Shown here piece after piece: positions 31,355-31,831 of a stretch of DNA of 31,831 nt. This DNA comes from a virus. The notes under the pieces are model-generated. The model searched no databases. It worked only from the letters and a program-made list of their open reading frames with translations, and was not told the DNA's origin. Every line of letters starts with the position of its first letter. The stretch's first letter is position 1. The stretch lies in the IMG/VR virus record IMGVR_UViG_3300020123_000145, positions 1 to 31,831 of that record. One strand, 5' to 3'. A program made the translations under genes and the position numbers.

Positions 31355-31831
31355 AGCGCGCCGTTCTCTTTCTCGCGCTTCTTTCGGCGTGCAGCAGCCA
31401 ATCGTGCAGCGTCATCCCGGTCGGTTTCTTTGGCAGCCACGGCGCCAACACGCAGCTCAATCTCGACTTCTCGTCGCCGTCCCTGCCGGCGGGCGCGATC
31501 GCCACGCGCACCGGCCAGAACGTCTATGCGCAGACGGGGACGAACGCCGTCCAGCTGGTCACGACCGCCGACGTGCCCGAGAACCGCGGCACCTCGACGG
31601 GATGGGGGCACTGGACGTGGCGCACCTCGACGGCCGAGATCGCCGCGCCGAACAATTTCGCCTCGGTCTGGACCATCGCGACCGGCAACGGCGTCCGCAC
31701 GGCCGCCGGCACCGTCGGGCCAGACGGGTCCACCAACGGCACCCTCATCTACGACGTCAGCCCCGACGATCCGGCGAAGCTGACATACGCCGGCGGAACG
31801 GCGACGACGAACTTGGTCATTCAGGCGAGCG
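31351..31831 (+). CDS. lipoprotein with phage structural-like domain, 3'-partial
   Basis: 160 codons visible; the frame remains open to the window edge. MKRAVLFLALLSAC carries a textbook LSAC lipobox (Cys14) after a basic n-region, followed by CSSQSC. The region after ~35 (NTQLNLDFSSPSLPAGAIAT, ARTGQNVYAQTG-type) resembles the N-terminal part of phage minor structural proteins with DFxxPSLPAG. It overlaps the preceding gene by ATGA. C-terminus is outside the window. Confidence 0.65.
   Translation, partial: MKRAVLFLALLSACSSQSCSVIPVGFFGSHGANTQLNLDFSSPSLPAGAIATRTGQNVYAQTGTNAVQLVTTADVPENRGTSTGWGHWTWRTSTAEIAAPNNFASVWTIATGNGVRTAAGTVGPDGSTNGTLIYDVSPDDPAKLTYAGGTATTNLVIQAS

Noticed and set aside
1-31831. 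CRISPR array, tRNA, rRNA, insertion sequence or integrase
   Set aside because: None found by eye: no regularly spaced direct repeats, no clover-leaf candidates in gaps, no transposase or recombinase motifs.

Overview
This window is the structural half of a tailed, contractile-tail (myovirus-type) bacteriophage or prophage genome. The order small/large terminase, portal, MuF-like protein, scaffold, major capsid, neck genes, tail terminator, tail sheath, tail tube, two tail-assembly chaperones, tape measure, hub, spike, baseplate and fibre is the standard module. It mixes Mu-like features (terminase, MuF-type protein, sheath) with P2/Mu-style baseplate genes. Nearly every gene lies on the + strand, with ATGA, GTGA or TGATG stop/start overlaps. 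The DNA is GC-rich (lines I counted by hand ran from 55 to 72%). GC richness, many GTG starts and several Cys-rich or lipobox proteins suggest a high-GC Gram-negative host, possibly Myxococcota-like; that host assignment is inference. No integrase, repressor, lysis cassette, tRNA, CRISPR array or insertion sequence is visible, so lifestyle cannot be judged.

Layout. 1-3000: accessory genes, comprising a PAPS-reductase-like PP-loop ATPase, an HNH/AP2-like DNA-binding domain that appears to be its +1-frameshifted continuation, a zinc-ribbon protein, a ParB/sulfiredoxin-fold protein and small unknowns. 3000-5025: terminase. 5033-7732: small accessory genes, including a peptide deformylase, an export-signal Cys-rich protein split by an in-frame TAG, and a cassette bracketed by a 24-nt inverted repeat. 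7743-17158: head and neck genes. 17203-21961: sheath, tube, chaperones with a likely -1 frameshift, and tape measure. 21962-29057: hub, spike and baseplate. 29071-31831: fibre, then an opposite-strand lipoprotein gene and two + strand genes that join an export signal to tail-fibre-like or virion-like sequence; the last runs off the window.

Most unusual points. (1) Five structural proteins (an extra head gene, a capsid-adjacent protein, a neck protein, the tail terminator and the sheath) carry added Ig-like domains of two types, and one type is nearly identical at DNA level over a short core in two genes. (2) The portal carries a C-terminal ParB-like domain. (3) A 21-bp hairpin follows the capsid gene. 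(4) A canonical CCCTTTC slip site sits in the chaperone overlap. (5) Export-signal proteins cluster at the distal end, some with virion-like domains, a possible surface-display, lysogenic-conversion or superinfection-exclusion set. All functional calls come from reading motifs and gene order; no database search was run.
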